64,000 nucleotides of DNA from Kordiimonas lipolytica (lineage in GTDB: Bacteria; Pseudomonadota; Alphaproteobacteria; Sphingomonadales; Kordiimonadaceae): assembly GCF_001550065.1 (NCBI RefSeq), contig NZ_LRUB01000035.1:1-64000 (forward strand). Direction: 5' to 3'. A program made the position numbers and the translations under genes. This document shows, in pieces, positions 63,916 to 64,000 of this stretch; the first letter of the stretch is position 1, and the number at the start of each line of letters is the position of its first letter. The notes below the pieces were generated by a model. It saw only the letters and a program-made list of their open reading frames with translations. It searched no databases and was not told where the DNA came from.

Positions 63916-64000
63916 ATGGCTACAGGTACTGTAAAATGGTTCAACCCGGACAAAGGCTTCGGCTTCATCAAACCAACTGACGGCGGCGCGGACGTATTCG
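63916..64000 (+). CDS. CspA-family cold-shock protein (5' part)
   Basis: The gene is cut by the window end. The visible 28 residues [20 protein letters not shown]... match the first strands and RNP1 motif (KGFGFI) of cold-shock RNA chaperones. GAAAGGA lies eight bases before the ATG. Confidence 0.95.
   Translation, partial: MATGTVKWFNPDKGFGFIKPTDGGADVF

Overview
The window looks like chromosomal DNA of an alphaproteobacterium. It has GC-rich codon use, and it contains gene neighbourhoods that are conserved in that class: lgt-midA-pgeF-prs, ubiK-ybjN-proC, carAB opposite yqeY-dnaG-rpoD, and trxB beside a LysR gene. A single flagellin, a methyl-accepting chemotaxis protein, a PAS_5-type protein, a DUF2336-like PAS protein, a TPR-sulfotransferase and an aerobic peroxide-defence set suggest a motile, aerobic, probably aquatic bacterium. 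A Kordiimonadales or Rhodospirillales-like host is my guess, not something the sequence proves.

Layout. 0-1.2 kb: an IS110-family element, cut by the left edge, with a highly structured noncoding segment upstream of its transposase. 1.2-10.4 kb: housekeeping genes (prs, pgeF, midA, lgt, ubiK, ybjN, proC), interrupted by a putative periplasmic metalloprotease, a PAS_5 protein and a zinc alcohol dehydrogenase. 10.4-21.4 kb: a solute-binding-like protein, a structured intergenic region with a possible C-rich-loop small RNA, a HEAT-cyclophilin fusion, LysR and MarR-like regulators, trxB, a membrane sensor kinase that lacks its phosphoacceptor histidine, a beta-propeller protein and an XRE/membrane-protein pair. 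21.4-33.5 kb: an amidohydrolase, ohr/ohrR with matching operators, an ArsR regulator divergent from two ferredoxin-like-fold monooxygenase genes, a chemoreceptor, a 2-Cys peroxiredoxin, a membrane-anchored AraC regulator with a fatty acid hydroxylase, a DUF2147 protein and a TraB/GumN protein. 33.6-47.6 kb: a DUF2336/PAS protein, Lrp, greA, carB-carA, yqeY, a LysR, dnaG and rpoD. 47.6-53.6 kb: a two-lobed retropepsin-like protein coupled to a TPR-sulfotransferase, flagellin, an exported M18 aminopeptidase, two tandem small PspB-like proteins and a tRNA with anticodon CAT. 53.8-62 kb: a seven-gene, mostly overlapping operon (PepSY, response regulator, histidine kinase, membrane fusion protein, RND pump, DUF3240, outer membrane factor) that reads as a self-regulated metal efflux system. 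The window ends with a DEAD-box helicase and the first codons of a cold-shock protein.

The most unusual items are: (1) an orphan minus-strand terminator at 11.39-11.42 kb preceded by a stable hairpin whose minus-strand loop is almost pure C/U and complementary to Shine-Dalgarno sequences; (2) the multi-hairpin noncoding region of the IS110 element, a bridge-RNA candidate; (3) the His-to-Asn change in an otherwise intact sensor kinase; (4) an intrinsic-terminator-like hairpin for rpoD that lies inside the signal-peptide codons of the next gene. No CRISPR array, prophage or obvious defence island was found.
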